From positions 32,211,484-32,275,483 of the forward strand of contig NW_022098021.1 of NCBI RefSeq assembly GCF_002288925.2: DNA of 64,000 nt. The letters run 5' to 3'. The stretch is from Delphinapterus leucas. Taxonomy: Eukaryota > Chordata > Mammalia > Artiodactyla > Monodontidae. Made by a program: the position numbers and the translations under genes. The notes beneath the pieces are model-generated. The model was not told where the DNA came from and searched no databases. It saw only the letters and a list, made by a program, of their open reading frames with translations. Of this stretch, positions 45,491 to 56,290 are shown in pieces. Position 1 is the stretch's first letter. Each line of letters begins with the position of its first letter.

Positions 45491-45937
45491 CAAAAAAATG
45501 AAGTTAGACATCTTCTGAGATGAAGTTAAGTTAATCAGTTTGACAATGTGCCTTTGCTTTTTAAGTAATCTCTATGTTGATCATTAATGAGCTAAATTTT
45601 CTACTCTAAGTTTTAGATGAAAAACTATTTAAGGTACATGATAAAATAAAAGTATTTTATCAAAATATAATACTGGCAAAAGTGGAATAAAATTAACACT
45701 GTATTTAGTTTCCCTATCCTTTCTGAGTATACACTGGGTTTGAGTAAACAGGGTGCCTATAAGTTTCAAAATAATAGGTACAATTAATTGTCATTTGATA
45801 AGTCTGATAGAATCTTTTTGGCATACTTTGCTTTCCTGAAATCAGAAACTCAAGTTCAAGGAGACAGGGAAAATTATAAAAGTTTCTAAACTTAAAAGCA
45901 AAATTATATATATTTAAACTGGATGATAATGTATATT
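45491..45937. other. unassigned AT-rich sequence
   Basis: No recognised repeat or gene. Confidence 0.5.
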
Positions 45938-45949
45938 AAATCATTATGG

Positions 45950-46157
45950 GGGCTTCCCTGGTGGCGCAGTGGTTGAGAGTCCGCCTGCCGATGCAGGGGA
46001 CATGGGTTCGTGCCCAGGTCCGGGAAGATCCCACATGCCGCTGAGTGGCTGGGCCTGTGAGCCATGGCCGCTGAGCCTGCGCATCCGGAGCCTGTGCTCC
46101 GCAACGGGAGAGGCCACAACAGTGAGAGGCCCGCGTACCACAAAAAAAAAAAAAAAA
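45950..46157 (+). mobile_element. CHR SINE, short form
   Basis: Complete plus-strand copy with pol III A box tggcgcagtgg (45962-45972) and B box ggttcgtgcc (46005-46014), ending in about 18 A. The TSD is aaatcattatgg (45938-45949) and aaatcattacgg (46158-46169), 11 of 12 identical. Confidence 0.95.
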
Positions 46158-46169
46158 AAATCATTACGG

Positions 46170-46870
46170 TATTTAGATTCCACTGGATACATCTAAAAGG
46201 GTGATGTGACAGTTTCACACTTAAGTGTCAATATTTAGAAAATACCAGAAATCTGCATCCCTTTGCAATTATCTAAACTTATGGTAAAAAATCTTTGAGG
46301 TCATTTTAAAAATACATAGAAGGGCAAAAAAATGTTTGAAGACCATATCCATAAGCCCAGCATCTCTCAGACCTGACCTTCTTCCCAATGGTCCCAGACC
46401 ACTCTGGGTGCTGACCATCTATCACCACCACATGGCTACATAGCCACTCACACTGGATTTGTAGGATTCAACCCCTCTTCTATTTGCACTTCTATCATAG
46501 TCACTACTGGATTCTTCCTAGGGCTAGTCTTAGAGTCAGGTGTTCTGGGTGTGGAGATAATAGACTTTCAATGCCAATCTAAACAAAAAGTGAATGAGAC
46601 GATTAGTCAAGGAGGTTTGTGTCTCGAGCACATTTGACCTAGGACTGCTTCTGACCCATTTGATCTTTTTAATGCTTCTTTGTCAGTTCTTGGTCTCCTT
46701 TACAAGTTGTGTTTAGTTTATTTTAAGAAATATTTATAAAAATCTCCTATATACATGACACTGTACTTTGTGCATAGATAGATAGCTTATATATCATTGC
46801 ATATATATTTTGAACATACATATTTATATTGTATGTACATTAAAAGGAAAATGTAAGTGAAATAAATTGA
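46170..46870. other. unassigned sequence
   Basis: No recognised repeat or gene. Short TAGATAGATAG and ATATAT runs lie near 46780-46850. Confidence 0.5.
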
Positions 46871-47190
46871 TTAATATGCTCCTGAAATTTCTTCCATTTC
46901 AGAGTTTATCTTTTCAATATTACTTTTTGAGTCAGAGTTTTTCATGTTTATGTCTTTCAACACAGTGTAGGATTTTCTTTCAAGTTGCTGATACTCTTTC
47001 TGCAAGTATCTGCCCATTTTTTTCTTGACTTTATGGAGAAGTTGTCAACAAAAGATTTCAAACAAGATTCATGATCCTTCTTTGAAAGCCTTCCTTAAAT
47101 AGTGTGTTTACAATGAGGGTTTGCAGTTGTTCAGTCATCTTTCCATAAATAATAACCAACTTTAAGTATGTGCATAAAACAACAACCATG
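46871..47190 (-). pseudogene. possible broken coding fragment, coiled-coil-like
   Basis: Three short minus-strand readings join end to end across two frameshifts. Segment A, from about 47138, reads MTEQLQTLIVNTLFKEGFQ. Segment B, from 47082, reads KKDHESCLKSFVDNFSIKSR. Segment C, 47017-46871, starts MGRYLQKEYQQLERKSY and ends at a stop. The B to C shift lies in a run of seven A. The result is rich in charged residues, as in a coiled coil. I do not recognise the source. A-rich DNA gives Lys/Asn/Ser readings easily, so chance is possible. Confidence 0.3.
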
Positions 47191-47883
47191 TTATAACTGC
47201 TGTCTGCCCGGCCACCAGCGATCAGAAGATACCAGCAAATATAAAGGCTCTCTGATTTCAGAAATGATAAGATGTAGGGGAAAAACTGTGTTTTAGATTT
47301 GATCTAATATGGTAGTATAAAGGAAAGAATCATTAACTTTCTCTAGGATGGTCTGGGTTGACTCTCAGAGGTCATACCTGAATATGTTTTTGTTCATTTG
47401 TTGTCTTATTGCTGGATAGGCCTCCATCAGGCAGATATGGGAGGGGGAGGAGAAAACATGGAGACATGAAGCAACAGAGCACAGTGGGGTACAAATGAGT
47501 TGGTGAGAGCTTAAGGTGAGCCTGGGCGCCACAAGGAGCCTAGATCTCAAAATAAAAAGCTTAGACTCTGTTGGGAAGGTAACTATGAGCCACTGAAATT
47601 TTAAAGCAGTGTTAAGATATTAAAACCCACTCCACTTGCACAGTAAAGGAGAAGATTAAGTGATATATTTCCAGAGAGCAAGGAAAACAGGAAAGTCTAT
47701 TAGGCAAGAGAAAAGTGCTGCTGAATCGAACCCCGCCCCAATTCAACCCAAGCATGCATTAAACCTTTAAAACCAAGAAAAGAGCTTTATAGGTACTCTC
47801 CAGTAGGAGGCCAGCAATAGGAACTAGATAAAGTTCTTGTTCTCCAGAAAACGTATTAAGAACTCAATAAACATTTGCTGACA
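47191..47883. other. unassigned sequence with an ancient repeat piece
   Basis: About 47500-47620 ('gcttagactctgttgggaag', 'gtaactatgagccactgaaa', 'ttttaaagcagtgttaagat') follows the same unnamed mammal-wide repeat as 35660-36100. No gene is seen. Confidence 0.45.
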
Positions 47884-47887
47884 GGAG

Positions 47888-47928
<41 letters not shown>

Positions 47929-48036
47929 GGGAGGAGGAGAGGTAGTAGTAGTAGAGAAAGGAGAAGGAAAAGGAGGAGGAATGCAGGGAAGGAAGGAAAA
48001 AAGAAAGAAGGAAGGCAGAAAAAGAAAGAGAGAGAA
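47884..48036. repeat. purine-rich tract with (AG)n core
   Basis: About 18 AG units, then a GTAGTA interruption and G/A-rich sequence. The Glu-Arg and Leu-Ser repeat frames over it are low-complexity readings. Confidence 0.95.
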
Positions 48037-48129
48037 CTTTTCAAAGAATCAACATTTCAAGTAAGAGATGCTATCTGCATTTTGAAAGTTTAGAAAGATT
48101 ATAATAGATGATAGAGGAAGACATCTAAA

Positions 48130-49450
48130 AGAACTTTTTCCCCACCGGGTGAAGTTCTGGTAAATTTCTTCATGCCTCCTTCTACATCTTTACCCTATCT
48201 CTCTTTACTCACGTCAGGGTTAGAATTAGGATTTATTTCATTCTCACCTCGGTTTCTGAGACTCCAGTTTTACATATGTTAGACTTTATATATCATTCCA
48301 TAGTACCTTGAGGCTCCATTCAATTTTTTCAATCTTTTTTCCTATGAATTCAGATTTGATCATTTTTATTAATCTATCTCTAGTTCACTGATTTTCCTCT
48401 CATCTACAGTCTACTGCTAAGCTACAGTCTACTTCAGTAACTTTTTAAAATTTTAAGATATGGTATTTTTATTTCTATAGAATCCAAACGGTTTTTCATT
48501 ATCTTTGTGGAGATTTTCTATATTTAATTCACTGCAAACATATTTTTCTTTACATCCTTAAGCATAGTTAAATAGTTGCTTTAAAATCTTTGCCTGCTAA
48601 TTCTAACATCTTGTCCACCTCAGAATTTGTCTTTTCTCTTGAGAACGGATCATATTTTCCTGGCTCTTTAAATGTCTAGTTATTCAGGATTGTATCCTCA
48701 ACATTGTAAGTATTGTGTGTTAGAAACTGAATTCTTTTATATTCCTCTGAAGAGTGTAAATTTTCTGTTTTAGTAAACAATTATTTGATTGGAGTCAAAC
48801 TGAAAACACTGTCTCTTGGAAAATAGCTTAAAACTTAGTTCAGTTCTTTAATATTTGGCTGGAATCTGTCCCATGCTTGGTTTGACATTTAGCCAGAGAC
48901 TTGGGCAGATTTTGTAACAGAACTTGGAGCTCTCCCTCTCAAAGTCTCTGGAATTTCCTCTTCATTTGTCAATACCTTGAAAATTTTCTTTTAGAGTTTT
49001 GTTTTTTTTTTTTTTTTTTTTTTTTTTTGAGGTACGCGGGCCTCTCACTGTTGTGGCCTCTACCGTTGCGGAGCACGGGCTCCGGACGCGCAGGCTCAGC
49101 GGCCATGGCTCACGGGCTTAGCCGCTCCGTGGCATGTGGGATCTTCCTGGACCGGGACACGAACCCGTGTCCCCTGCATCGGCAGGTGGACTCTCAACCA
49201 CTGCACCACCAGGGAAGCCCCTCTTTTAGAGTTTTAGTGACATCTTGATGCCAACTTTGGCCTGCCCTCAGACTAAATACTATTGGAAAATGGGTAATTC
49301 ATCCATGCAGTTCACTTTTTTAAAGTGTCAGCTTCTCTCCAGAATCTGCCTGCTTTTGTTCATTCTCTCATGCCTTTAGGTGACTGGTTTTTCAGTTTTG
49401 TCCAGAACTTATAGTTACCAGCAGGAGGGTAGGCTCAGTAGAGGTTACCC
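48130..49450. mobile_element. old L1-like fragment, split by a CHR SINE
   Basis: The order 'gctttaaaatctttgcctgc', 'taattctaacatcttgtcca', 'acggatcatattttcctggc', 'ttattcaggattgtatcctc' matches a common diverged segment of old L1-class repeats. The sequence resumes after the SINE with 'tttagtgacatcttgatgcc'. I am unsure of strand and subfamily. Confidence 0.5.
49001..49220 (-). mobile_element. CHR SINE, short form
   Basis: Complete minus-strand copy with a long T-run (about 27 T) at its left. The TSD cttttagagtttt is shared at 48988-49000 and 49223-49235. The 115-codon plus-strand frame that spans it is not a gene. Confidence 0.95.
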
Positions 49451-49545
49451 AAGCCACACTGGAAGGGGAGGTCAGATTATGACTAATCCTAATTATGATT
49501 TATAATTACTTACTGAGCCTTTGCTCAGTAATTTGCTCGGTGATT

Positions 49546-49676
49546 AATAAATAGATAGATAGTTGGTAGATGATGATGATAGGTAGGTAGATAGGTGGAT
49601 AAATAAATAATCTCATTTAATCCTACAAGAATCCCCCAGGTAGATAAATAAATAATCTCATTTAATCCTACAAGAA
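49546..49676. repeat. GATA/GATG microsatellite and 45-bp tandem duplication
   Basis: 49546-49600 holds TAGA, TGA and GGTA units. From 49598 a 45-bp unit is repeated: 34 bp, starting gataaataaataatctcatt, are identical at 49598-49631 and 49643-49676. The unit includes the edge of the adjoining MIR. Confidence 0.9.
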
Positions 49677-49815
49677 CACCAGGGGGAGGAAATTGTTATT
49701 GTTTACATTTTACAGACAAGGAAATGGAAGTGGAGAAAGGCTAGAGGTCACACTCCAGTAACAGATTCAAACCCAACTGTTTTAGAGTCCGAAGTCCAAA
49801 TTCTTATTGCTTTAA
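49630..49815 (-). mobile_element. MIR SINE
   Basis: Reverse-complement MIR: 'atctcatttaatcctacaag', 'tttacattttacagacaagg', 'aacagattcaaacccaactg', 'agtccgaagtccaaattctt'. Confidence 0.75.
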
Positions 49816-49952
49816 GGAAGAAAATTAGCTCTCTCTACCAAAAGGTGCCCTGAGGCACCAAAGATGGCCCCAGGCAGGTTTCTTAATCAGAAACCAACTT
49901 TAAACTAGATGATTGCAGGTGCTTAGAAATTCATTTCCTTACTCACTTAAAG

Positions 49953-50111
49953 CAGTGTTCTCCAACTTGGCTTAACAGAAGGATCACCTGAGGGGAATCT
50001 CTGACTACAGATCAGAGACTTTTAATCAGTCTCCAGGGGCAGGGGATGAAAATCCAAATATTTAACAGGCTCTCCAGATGATTCAATGTTCTTCCCAGTT
50101 TGAAAACACTT
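49953..50111 (+). mobile_element. MER5A-type hAT MITE
   Basis: Begins cagtgttctccaacttgg and ends tttgaaaacact, with 'aggatcacctgaggggaatc' inside. The 8-bp TSD is acttaaag (49945-49952) and acttagag (50112-50119), 7 of 8 identical. Confidence 0.85.
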
Positions 50112-50164
50112 ACTTAGAGAAATGAGCACCTGGTACCCAAACACTTTATTCACAACTGCTTCCT

Positions 50165-50400
50165 GGTATAAATAATGACGATAATAAGAAATGCTAATTA
50201 TCACCTAGAGCTTACCTCAGGCTCAGCAGGCTCTTTTCTAAATATTTTACATGTATTATCTCCTTTAATCCTCCCAGCAAACCTGTAAGTAAGTCACTAC
50301 TGCTTTTATGAGGAAACTTGCCCACAATCATACCAGGAAGAAGAGGAGCAGAGTTTAACTAGGCTGTTTGATTCTACGACCACTCTTTTTATTACCATGC
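50165..50400 (-). mobile_element. MIR SINE
   Basis: Near full-length reverse-complement MIR: 'atattttacatgtattatct', 'cctttaatcctcccagcaaa', 'gaggaaacttgcccacaatc', 'tgattctacgaccactcttt'. Confidence 0.8.
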
Positions 50401-50433
50401 TATTTCATTTCCACTTGTCCAATCTGCCACAAC

Positions 50434-51548
50434 TGAAACAGGAGGGAAGGGGGCAGGGCACAACATTTGAAAGAATGACATAGCCCAAGGACATGACATA
50501 AACTGATTAGAACCAAATGAATCCAAGATGGCAGAGAAGTCGACTTCCGCCAGACCTTGAGCCTCAGTATATATATACTCAGTATATACTCACTATAACA
50601 CATCAGCAAGCTAAATGACACACCCACCAACGTCATGACAGTTCCAAGGCCACCATAAGGATCAAAAAGTGGACAGTGAAAAAAAAAAAAAAAGTGGACA
50701 GTGGCCCAATTCCTTTAAATCCCCGCCCCTTCCCAAAATAGATTACTCCTCCCACTCATTAGCCTATGAAATTACCCACCCTTATAAAAACTGACAACCC
50801 CATACCCTGGTGCCTTTCTCGCCTTCTGAGGTGGCCCACACTCTGTCTGTGGAGCATGTTTCTCTCTAAATAAATCCACTTCAGGACTTCCCTGGTGGCA
50901 CAGTGGTTAGGAATCTGCCTGCCAATGCAGGGAACATGGGTTTGATCCCTAGTCTGGGAATATCCCACATGCTGTGGAGCAACTAAGCCTGTGCACCACA
51001 ACTACTGAACCTGCACTCTAAAGCCCACGTGCCACAACTACTGAAGCCCGCGCGCCCTAGAGCCCGCACACCGCAACTACTGGGCCCAGGCACAGCAACT
51101 ACTGAGGCCTGCACGTTCTGGGGCCTATGTGCCACAACTACTGAACCCGCATGCCACAACTACTGAAGCCCGTGTGCCTAGAGCCCATGCTCCACAACAA
51201 GAGAAGCCACCACAATGAGAAGCCCATGCACGTGACTGAAGCCTGTGACTATAGTCGTTGTGCAGGCAACGAAGAGTAGCCCCTGCTTGCCACAACTAGA
51301 GAAAGCCTGCGCGCAGCAACGAAGACCCAACGCAGCCCAAAAGGAAATTAATTAATTAATTAATTAAATCCACTTCTTACCTATCACTTTGTCTCTCACT
51401 GAATTCTTTCTGCGATGAGACATTAAGAACTTGAGCTTCATTAAGTCCTGAAACCAGGTGTGTGATCTCTGTTGGAAGACTGTGGGTTTTGGCTGGGTTT
51501 GAGTCCTGGCACACGGGTTCAAGTTCCAATCTGAGGTGCATGGTTTCA
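50434..51548 (+). mobile_element. solo LTR (ERV1-like), split by a long CHR SINE
   Basis: Begins TGAAAC and ends GTTTCA, exact inverted termini. It is flanked by a perfect 4-bp TSD, caac, at 50430-50433 and 51549-51552, as expected for a gammaretrovirus-like ERV. A TATA box lies at 50783-50789 and AATAAA at 50869-50874. The SINE at 50883-51364 entered right after that signal. Without SINE and TSD the LTR is about 620 bp. A matching TSD on both sides shows a solo LTR left by LTR-LTR recombination. A related copy lies at 63315. Confidence 0.9.
50883..51364 (+). mobile_element. CHR SINE, long form, with expanded internal repeats
   Basis: Begins aggacttccctggtggcaca and ends with the long-form tail (gcgcagcaacgaagacccaa) and an AATT run. 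The TSD taaatccacttc is identical at 50871-50882 and 51365-51376. At 482 bp it is longer than the other long copy (325 bp), because it has six 'caactactg' units rather than three plus a novel piece near 51236-51266. Confidence 0.95.
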
Positions 51549-51552
51549 CAAC

Positions 51553-53329
51553 CACTCCTAAAAAGAAGTTTGTGTAAACATGTGGCCATTATACGTATTT
51601 CCAAGGGCCAAGAATAAAATTCATAACTCAGCCTGGAGAGAGTCCCTTTTCCTTGACTGAACTCATTGAAGCTTTGGGTCGTTCTCTGGGCAGTGTCAGA
51701 AGGTCCTGCTTCTTTGATTACTTTCAGCAGGAAGATAGGAGAAGAGTAGGAAAGAGCACCAGAGAGCACAGCCAACTGAATCACAGCCTAGTTATTTCTA
51801 CACACTTAGGGTAGCAGCCCCTGCACTAGGTGTCAGTGTATAAACCAGATGAGGAATTTACAGATTAAGGAAAGAGTAATACATCAAACACGATGCCAAC
51901 TACTGCAAACTGACCTATTGACCACATGCACAATTCTTAGGGTCTTTTATAGAAAATGGTGGCCACCAAACAAGTTTCAAGTAGAGAGAGTCAGCCATTT
52001 CCTGACAATAAGTTATGCTTAAAACAAGTCAGACCAATAGATGTTTATTAACTAAAATTTTATTAGCAAAGCAAGTATTAAAAAAAAATTCTTATGACTT
52101 CTATAGACTGGAGAAGGCCTCCATTCTCTTCCCTTTCAGATGTTTTAACCACTAACTTGCATGAAAGGCTCATTTTAGGACAATGCCAAGTTTCCAGAGG
52201 CAGGATTCTGTCACCCTGATAGCCTGACAGAGTCTAGAGCTCATGGCTACAAACCAGACCTTTCAAGCGCAGTCCCTGAAGGTACGGTCACAAACCTTGC
52301 TAGATTCTTATACCCTATTTATGCTATTTATTACTTTCATTGGATATTAAATTCCTTAATTTCACAACTGACAGCTCATTTTCTAATGTTCCCCACATTA
52401 AACAACAGGCTGCATTTTATGCAAATAGAAACCTATTTCTGACATCAAATATGCTAATTAGAAACAATGTTGTTGATGGAGATATGGATAACTGGAGGGC
52501 CTGCAATAGCTACCTCTGGAGTGTGGTCCTTTCTGACAGAGTGCTTTCTGACCCTTCAGCTATACTTAATTAGCATCCTAGCTGACCAGTCTTGACCGTG
52601 CTTTCTAAATTAATCCCTGGATATGGGCTTAACCTAAATTTTACATCTTATAATATCAGATTGTAATGTTAAAGAACTTTAAAGATAATTCCACTAACAA
52701 CGACAAGAAACTAGAAACTGTGGTAAGCGCTATAAGGAAGCCAATTACAGGGCGTTTGATTGAGAATAAGAAGGGAAACCCATTTCCTCTCACCAGGGAC
52801 CCAAGACTGGAGGAGGCAGGGAGACTCAGGAGTCAGGGATCTCCTTTCCTGCTTTTTTCTCCCAGTCTTACTGCCTCAGTTGTCCAGAAGTACAAGCAGG
52901 GCAGAGCGGAGAATGTTCGAGGGAGTGTAGATAATAGGAATCATTAACAGTCAGAAGGGACAGGTAACTTGCGTGCCAGGGATCAACAGGAAAGCTTCCT
53001 GAAAATACCCCAACTCTTACCTTCCCCCACCACCAACAGAGCTGGTGTAGTCATCTCAGTGGACCTTAGGCACATGGATTCCTTCTTCTCAGAATGCAAG
53101 CACTTCTGGGCTCTCAGAGCGCTTTTCTGCACAGACCGCCTCTAATTGTTGTGTCTGATGCCTCCTCCACCATTTTTCCTTAACTCCTTCCCCTCTGTTC
53201 AGCCTCATCCAACACTTCTCTATGAAAGCCGCATCTGCTCATTCATACTTTCCGGCACAGCTTTTCCTCTGCTTCCTAGTTCCTAAATGATGACAGAGGG
53301 TGGATTCTGTTCATTTTTATACTTCCACT
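51553..53329. other. repeat-poor block, candidate conserved non-coding DNA
   Basis: No recognised repeat. 52330-52620 carries a perfect POU octamer, atgcaaat (52419-52426), and two TAATTA cores. The segments atgctaatta (52451-52460) and taattagcat (52567-52576) are exact inverse copies. The 135-codon minus-strand frame at 51377-51784 straddles the LTR end and has no domain. Confidence 0.4.
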
Positions 53330-54250
53330 GGTGGGGCTTTTTTTTTTTTAACAACAAAACATGTTATGTTCTGTATACTCATTACACAAAGAAACCAAGC
53401 AGTATACAAAAGAATAAGGACTAAAGCAATAATCATGTTAAATCCTACAACCCAAAGAGAACTACGGTCAGTAAACAAACTTTCAAATATCTTACTACAA
53501 ACAAATACACATAAATTTGTATAATTTTACATAAACAGGGCCTTATTATGCATGTTAATTTTATCATAGCCATGTTTTTTTAAACACATATTTTGGCTTG
53601 CTTCCACATTCATACATTCTAATATAATCAAACATGTACACATATAAGGATGAGTTGTTTTTAATGAAAACATATTATGAATTCTTCCTTTCATCTTGCT
53701 TTTATCACTTAATAATGCATTATGGAAAATCCTCTAAGACAGTGGTTTAAATTTCATTCTTTTTAATGTCAACATAATATTGCATGAAATTACCAGGGTT
53801 TATTTAACCATTCTCTTAAGGAAGGACATTCACTTGTTTCTAGATTTTGTTTGTTTGGGTTGTTTTGGGTTTTTGTGGGGTTTTTTGGCACTACAAACAA
53901 TATATGAATACTTCTTTTACATATATATCCTTTATGTATTGTCACTTTTACTCCTTTGACTATACGTGAAAAATCTACAGGCCATTAGGGATTGCTTTAA
54001 AATTTCTTACAACCACAACTAAGACTGCAACAAACATTCTAGTCTACACCTCTGATTGTTTCCATAGGTTAAGTTCCAAAAAATTAAATTAGTAAATTAA
54101 TGAGGTAGAACATCTTCTTAATGCACACTGCCAAATTTTTCTCCAGAAAGACTATGGTTGTAGCCTTTTCAATCTTTCTAGCAGTGTAAGAGTGCCTATT
54201 TTATAGCACCCTCCCTAGTACAAACTATTCTTCATTTCTTCATTAACGCT
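53330..54250 (-). mobile_element. old L1ME-like 3' UTR
   Basis: Antisense old L1 3' UTR: 'ttcattctttttaatgtcaa', 'cataatattgcatgaaatta', 'caggccattagggattgctt', 'ctgccaaatttttctccaga', 'agcagtgtaagagtgcctat'. It is heavily diverged. Confidence 0.6.
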
Positions 54251-54678
54251 GTTTCATAAGAGCATCCCTAATCATAATCGTCACTCTGTGTGTCCACATC
54301 TCTCGCCAGATCCTGAAATTTTGACATTCAAATGCCAGTGGTTTACTTTTTCTTTTCTTTTTTATCCTAAGGTGGCACTCTCTGTGAAGTACCTTTAGTA
54401 ACTTCTGGAGCAAAAGGAATTCCCTTTTACTCTGGGGCAGTTTTCACTATTGTTGATTACAATCTAGTTTATATCCCAAAACAACCAATAATTTTATCTT
54501 CCAAGAGACAACCTTTATTCCTTGAGGTTTCTAGCATTGATGAATATAAACTACCAGAATGAGGGTGTCTTCTTGATAAAATACAGATAATATTGAGCTG
54601 GAAGAGGCCTAAAGCCTTCATTTCTTCAAGACTTTTGCTTCTCAAGGATATCTGGAAACTAAGCATCCATGAGAATTT
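54251..54678. other. unassigned sequence
   Basis: No recognised repeat or gene. The small frames of 76 and 93 codons overlap the adjoining MER5A or each other. Confidence 0.5.
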
Positions 54679-54686
54679 ATTTATCC

Positions 54687-54873
54687 CAATGATTCTCAAA
54701 CCTAAAGTCCATCAGAATCACCTGAAGGGCTTGTTAAATGACCTGTTGCTGAGTTCCAACCCCAGAATTTCTGATTCAGTCGGTCTGGGACCCAGTTCCA
54801 GAATTTGCATTTCTAGCACACTTTCAGGGGATGCCGATAATGCTGGTTCATTAGCAACACTTGAGAACCACTG
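54687..54873 (+). mobile_element. MER5A hAT MITE, complete
   Basis: Full element: caatgattctcaaacc at the left end, cttgagaaccactg at the right, with 'catcagaatcacctgaaggg' and 'cagaatttgcatttctagca' inside. The 8-bp TSD is atttatcc (54679-54686) and atgtctcc (54874-54881), 6 of 8 identical. Confidence 0.9.
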
Positions 54874-55149
54874 ATGTCTCCTACCTCCCCACTCCCCGTT
54901 TCAGTAATAGAGCCAAGTATTTAATAGGCCTCACCATGAAGTTCTACTATTTCTCTATAAAGTATCCCTCTTTTTCTTAGTTCCATCCTCTGTGACAGTA
55001 AAGAGCAGCTGATCAGCACATTCCTCATTATAACCTTTCATACCCTTGAAGGAAAATATTAAGTTTTCCTCATTCTCCTTTCACCCATCTAAAGTCCTGA
55101 TTCCCTCAGCCTTTTCTCATAGTCATATATCCACCTGCTCATCATTTTT

Positions 55150-55352
55150 TTTTTTTTTTTGCGGTACGCGGACCTCTCCCTGTTGTGGCCTCTCCCGTTG
55201 CAGAGCACAGGCTCCGGATGCGCAGGTCCAGCAGCCATGGCTCACGCGCCCAGCCTCTCCGCGGCACGTGGGATCCTCCCGGACCGGGGCACGAACCCGT
55301 GTCCCTTGCATCAGCAGGAGGACTCTCAACCACTGTGCCACCAGGGAAGCCC
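55150..55352 (-). mobile_element. CHR SINE, short form
   Basis: Complete minus-strand copy with a perfect 17-bp TSD, acctgctcatcattttt, at 55133-55149 and 55353-55369. The high identity of the TSD fits a recent insertion. Confidence 0.95.
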
Positions 55353-55369
55353 ACCTGCTCATCATTTTT

Positions 55370-56118
55370 ATGGCTCTTCCCTGAAGGCCATCTTCAATTT
55401 CCACCCCACTCCTGTCCCCATCTCTGTTACTAAGAGGACATGAGGGGAAGGGGATGTGCCAACAGGAACCTTGAATGCATAACTTTGGGGGCTACTCCTC
55501 CAGGTCTTTAAAGTAACTTCACAGAAATCGGTAATTTTTTTCTCAGTTCTTTATGTTAAAAATTATAGTGTTACGTGAAAGGGTAGAAAATATTTGTCAC
55601 TTTCTTCATGCTTATCCAAACATAACCAGCTGCATCTTTTGGTACCAAAATTATCCATTCGTTTATTTAGTCCACAAATATGTATTGAACACCTAGAATG
55701 TGCCAGGCACTGTGGACACCGTATCTGGTGGATGTGGTATTAACTTTTGGTCAGGTCAACTTGTTTAGGCAGGTCCTAACCACCTGAGAATGTGGAAAAT
55801 GTTTCCACAACTCCACCCACAGTATGGCCAAAAAGATAAAGTTTAGCCACCCACAAGTTATTTTAGCCTCTTCCAAATCTACTATGTTCATATAGAAATG
55901 AACCTAGATTATAATCAACCTTCCGTTATCTACAAGGAGGTAATGATATTTTCTATTATTCAAGTTGGTATGTTATTTAAAATAATCATTTCTGTTTGTC
56001 TTTGAGGTGTGTTCTGAAACATGCATATTCGATTTAATGCTGCCACTGCAAGCACTGATCAGTCACAAACTATGTCTGAAACAATCTTCGTCCTCAAACG
56101 GTGGAAGGAGAGTGACAA
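55370..56118. other. unassigned sequence
   Basis: No gene recognised. A mammal-wide motif ('tccacaaatatgtattgaac', 'acctagaatgtgccaggcac') lies at 55650-55725. Confidence 0.45.
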
Positions 56119-56290
56119 CTCTGTGGGTCTCTTTTATAAAAGCACGTATCCCATTCATGAGGGCTCCACCTCATGACTTAAGCACCTCAAAAAGGCCCCA
56201 CCTCCTAATACCATCCACTGGGCATTAGGATTTCAACATATGAATTGGGGGAGAGGGGGACACAAGTGTTATGTCAGTAGCAGAAACATT
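56119..56290 (-). mobile_element. MaLR LTR fragment (MST/THE1-like)
   Basis: The phrases 'atcccattcatgagggctcc', 'acctcatgacttaagcacct', 'ggccccacctcctaatacca' and 'ggatttcaacatatgaattg' are the reverse complement of the 5' (U3) end of MST/THE1-type LTRs. It is truncated inside U3. Confidence 0.8.

Noticed and set aside
45962..46014. tRNA gene calls in the SINE heads
   Set aside because: A and B boxes are present in all CHR copies, but the heads lack a full cloverleaf and carry SINE bodies and tails. They are tRNA-derived SINEs.
47856..48093. Arg/Glu-rich and Leu/Ser-rich small proteins
   Set aside because: They are readings of the purine-rich simple repeat on both strands.
49598..49676. 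CRISPR-like direct repeat pair
   Set aside because: There are only two units in dire contact with a microsatellite and a MIR, in a mammalian genome. It is a tandem duplication.
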